NCBI RefSeq assembly: GCF_011492945.1
Contig: NZ_CP045119.1
Coordinates: 2,356,001-2,420,000, forward strand
Source: Rubrobacter tropicus
Lineage (GTDB): Bacteria; Actinomycetota; Rubrobacteria; Rubrobacterales; Rubrobacteraceae
Reading direction: 5' to 3'
DNA length: 64,000 bases
Positions 62,919 through 64,000 of the stretch are shown here, in pieces; the first letter of the stretch is position 1, and every line of letters starts with the position of its first letter. The notes under the pieces were generated by a model. It was not told where the DNA came from and did not search any database. It was given only the letters and a program-made list of their open reading frames with translations. Both the position numbers and the translations under genes were made by a program.

Positions 62919-63332
62919 CTAATTGACCTCGATAAATCCGTCGGGGCAGATCACGGCGGCGCCGTTCCCGCGCTCGTAGCACCGGGTCCAGTCGCGGGTG
63001 GTCGCGTCCGGGGCCGATCCCTCGGCCAGCGCGTCGCCGAGCTCGGGGGTTACTCGCGCGTAGCCGCGCGAACGCGCCCAGGCGCCGAGGTCCGCCGCGG
63101 GGCGCAGTCGGCCCGCGCTGGTCAACACGGAGCCGCGGGGCACCAGCTGCAGGCCGGCCTCGAGGCGGGCGAGGGAGGGTGAGATCTGCCCGGCCGCTGA
63201 GATGAGGCGGGCGACCGCCGGCCGCTTCCCGGTTGCCGAGGCGGCGTCGGTGGGCGCCACGAGGCCAACGGATACGACGAGCAGGATCAGCAGAGCCAAA
63301 ACGGCAGCGAGGTGCCTGGTGCGGGTGGTCAT
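62919..63332 (-). CDS. Hypothetical secreted protein with C-terminal Cys pair
   Basis: This protein of about 137 residues starts at the ATG at 63332 with a GGAAAGGAG site. It has a signal peptide (LAAVLALLILLVVSVGLVAPTDAASA) and a mature part rich in Arg and Ala, ending RCYERGNGAAVICPDGFIEVN with two Cys that may pair. I do not recognise the family. Both sides carry heptad repeats. The open frame to 63386 is likely too long. Confidence 0.7.
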   Translation of the reverse strand: MTTRTRHLAAVLALLILLVVSVGLVAPTDAASATGKRPAVARLISAAGQISPSLARLEAGLQLVPRGSVLTSAGRLRPAADLGAWARSRGYARVTPELGDALAEGSAPDATTRDWTRCYERGNGAAVICPDGFIEVN

Positions 63333-63497
63333 AGTTTGCGGTGCTCCTTTCCAGACGCGGACCGTGAAGTTCGTAAGGACGGCCATCTGTCATCCGAAGG
63401 ACCGTGCCGTCCTTCCCGACACACTTGTCGACGCTTCCGGCCGCGCCCTTAAGCCCCCGACTCACATGTGACGCAGTGGGACAACGCCACGCCGCAC

Positions 63498-63574
63498 CCC
63501 GCTTTAGGCACGCCCCGACTTCGCCTCCGCACTCAGCCATCGGCCCTTTTGCTCTTGGCTGAAAGCCGATGGCT
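63498..63574. repeat. Heptad repeat element (copy 14)
   Basis: A weak forward part (CCCCGACTTCGCCTCCGCACTCAGCC) and a good return part (GGCTGAAAGCCGATGGCT) around TTTTGCTCTTG. It abuts the stop of the response regulator gene. Confidence 0.75.
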
Positions 63575-64000
63575 CTACAAAGTATCCTTCGTCCCGAGCC
63601 CGGCCTCGCGGGCCCGGACGATTGCCTGGGGGCGGTCGGTAACCTGGAGCTTGGTGAAGATGCTCGATACGTAGTTGCGCACGGTCTTTGGGCTCAGGTA
63701 GAGGCGGGTGGCTATGGCCGTATTGGTGTAGCCCCCCGCCATGAGAGAGAGGATCTCGCGCTCCCGCTCGGTAAGGTTCGGGAAAGCGTGCGAGGGACCG
63801 GTTTTGCGGCCCCTTTCGGGGCTGGCGAAGTATTCCGTCAGGCGGCTTGTGATCGTGGGCCCGAAGATGGCCTCCCCGTCCGCGACTGCGTGGATCGCGC
63901 GCAGCGTCTGGGCACCGTCGGAGCCCTTGAGCAGGTAGCCGTGGGCCCCGGCGCGCATGGCGGCCAAGACCGAGTCGTCGTCCTCGAACATCGTGAGCAT
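63575..64000 (-). CDS. NarL/LuxR-type response regulator (C-terminal part; runs off the window)
   Basis: The visible 142 residues hold the end of a receiver domain (LTMFEDDDSVLAAMRAGAHGYLLKGSDGAQTLRAI, including the conserved Lys in YLLKG) and a complete LuxR helix-turn-helix (LTEREREILSLMAGGYTNTAIATRLYLSPKTVRNYVSSIFTKLQV). The phosphorylated Asp lies beyond position 64000. A sensor kinase gene may follow there. Confidence 0.92.
   Translation of the reverse strand: MLTMFEDDDSVLAAMRAGAHGYLLKGSDGAQTLRAIHAVADGEAIFGPTITSRLTEYFASPERGRKTGPSHAFPNLTEREREILSLMAGGYTNTAIATRLYLSPKTVRNYVSSIFTKLQVTDRPQAIVRAREAGLGTKDTL

Overview
The window is high-GC bacterial DNA with dense, mostly minus-strand operons. 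It looks like a Rubrobacter-type deep actinobacterium. The main reasons are a mannosylglycerate hydrolase of the Rubrobacter/Thermus type, frequent GTG and TTG starts, a Rho with a long charged insert, and type B L31. The genus is an inference; no 16S rRNA is present. I found no rRNA, tRNA or CRISPR array.

Layout. 1-2.4 kb: start of the ATP synthase operon (atpZ-atpI-atpB-atpE-atpF-atpH, minus), with a TetR gene diverging behind an unusually clear operator. 3.4-4 kb: a broken DUF6713-like membrane protein gene. 4-7 kb: glyA-upp-comEB plus a DsbA/HCCA-isomerase-like gene. 7.2-14.5 kb: aldo/keto reductase, then a translation/termination block (tsaC, prmC, prfA, yqhQ-like, rpmE, rho) and a GlpX-like protein with altered catalytic motifs. 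14.7-20.3 kb: cyclic 2,3-diphosphoglycerate synthetase homologue, phosphoesterase, argS, rlmH, MBL hydrolase. 20.3-24.7 kb: a sortase fused to a tandem repeat domain, two Tat-exported ferritin-like proteins, and a divergent ECF sigma/anti-sigma pair. 25-38 kb: dodecin, AbrB-type membrane protein, homocysteine methyltransferase-like protein, TrmO, mannosylglycerate hydrolase, UvsE, small stress and metabolic genes, gluconokinase-like kinase, citrate synthase. 38-51.7 kb: a catabolic region with hydantoinase A/B, HMG-CoA lyase, CaiB CoA-transferase, a GntR regulator, biotin-dependent carboxylase alpha and beta subunits, enoyl-CoA hydratase and acyl-CoA dehydrogenase. Its gene content matches leucine/isovalerate breakdown. 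52-64 kb: acyl-CoA ligase, lipid kinase, PTS EI/HPr, an aminotransferase/sulfotransferase pair, a folate block (5-FCL, folD, PCD), a PLD-type cardiolipin synthase, a secreted orphan and the C-terminal part of a NarL-type regulator.

Three window-wide signals stand out. (1) About fifteen intergenic elements are built from degenerate heptads (TCAGCNN in one direction, GCTGANN in the other). Every copy lies at the 3' end of at least one gene and none lies between divergent genes; several carry extra perfect hairpins. (2) Five genes between 20 and 44.5 kb are frameshifted at G/C homopolymers. Adding back about two bases each restores the family's normal length, so assembly errors are more likely than gene decay. 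(3) Three genes have a TANNNT box exactly 7 nt before a start codon, which suggests leaderless transcripts.
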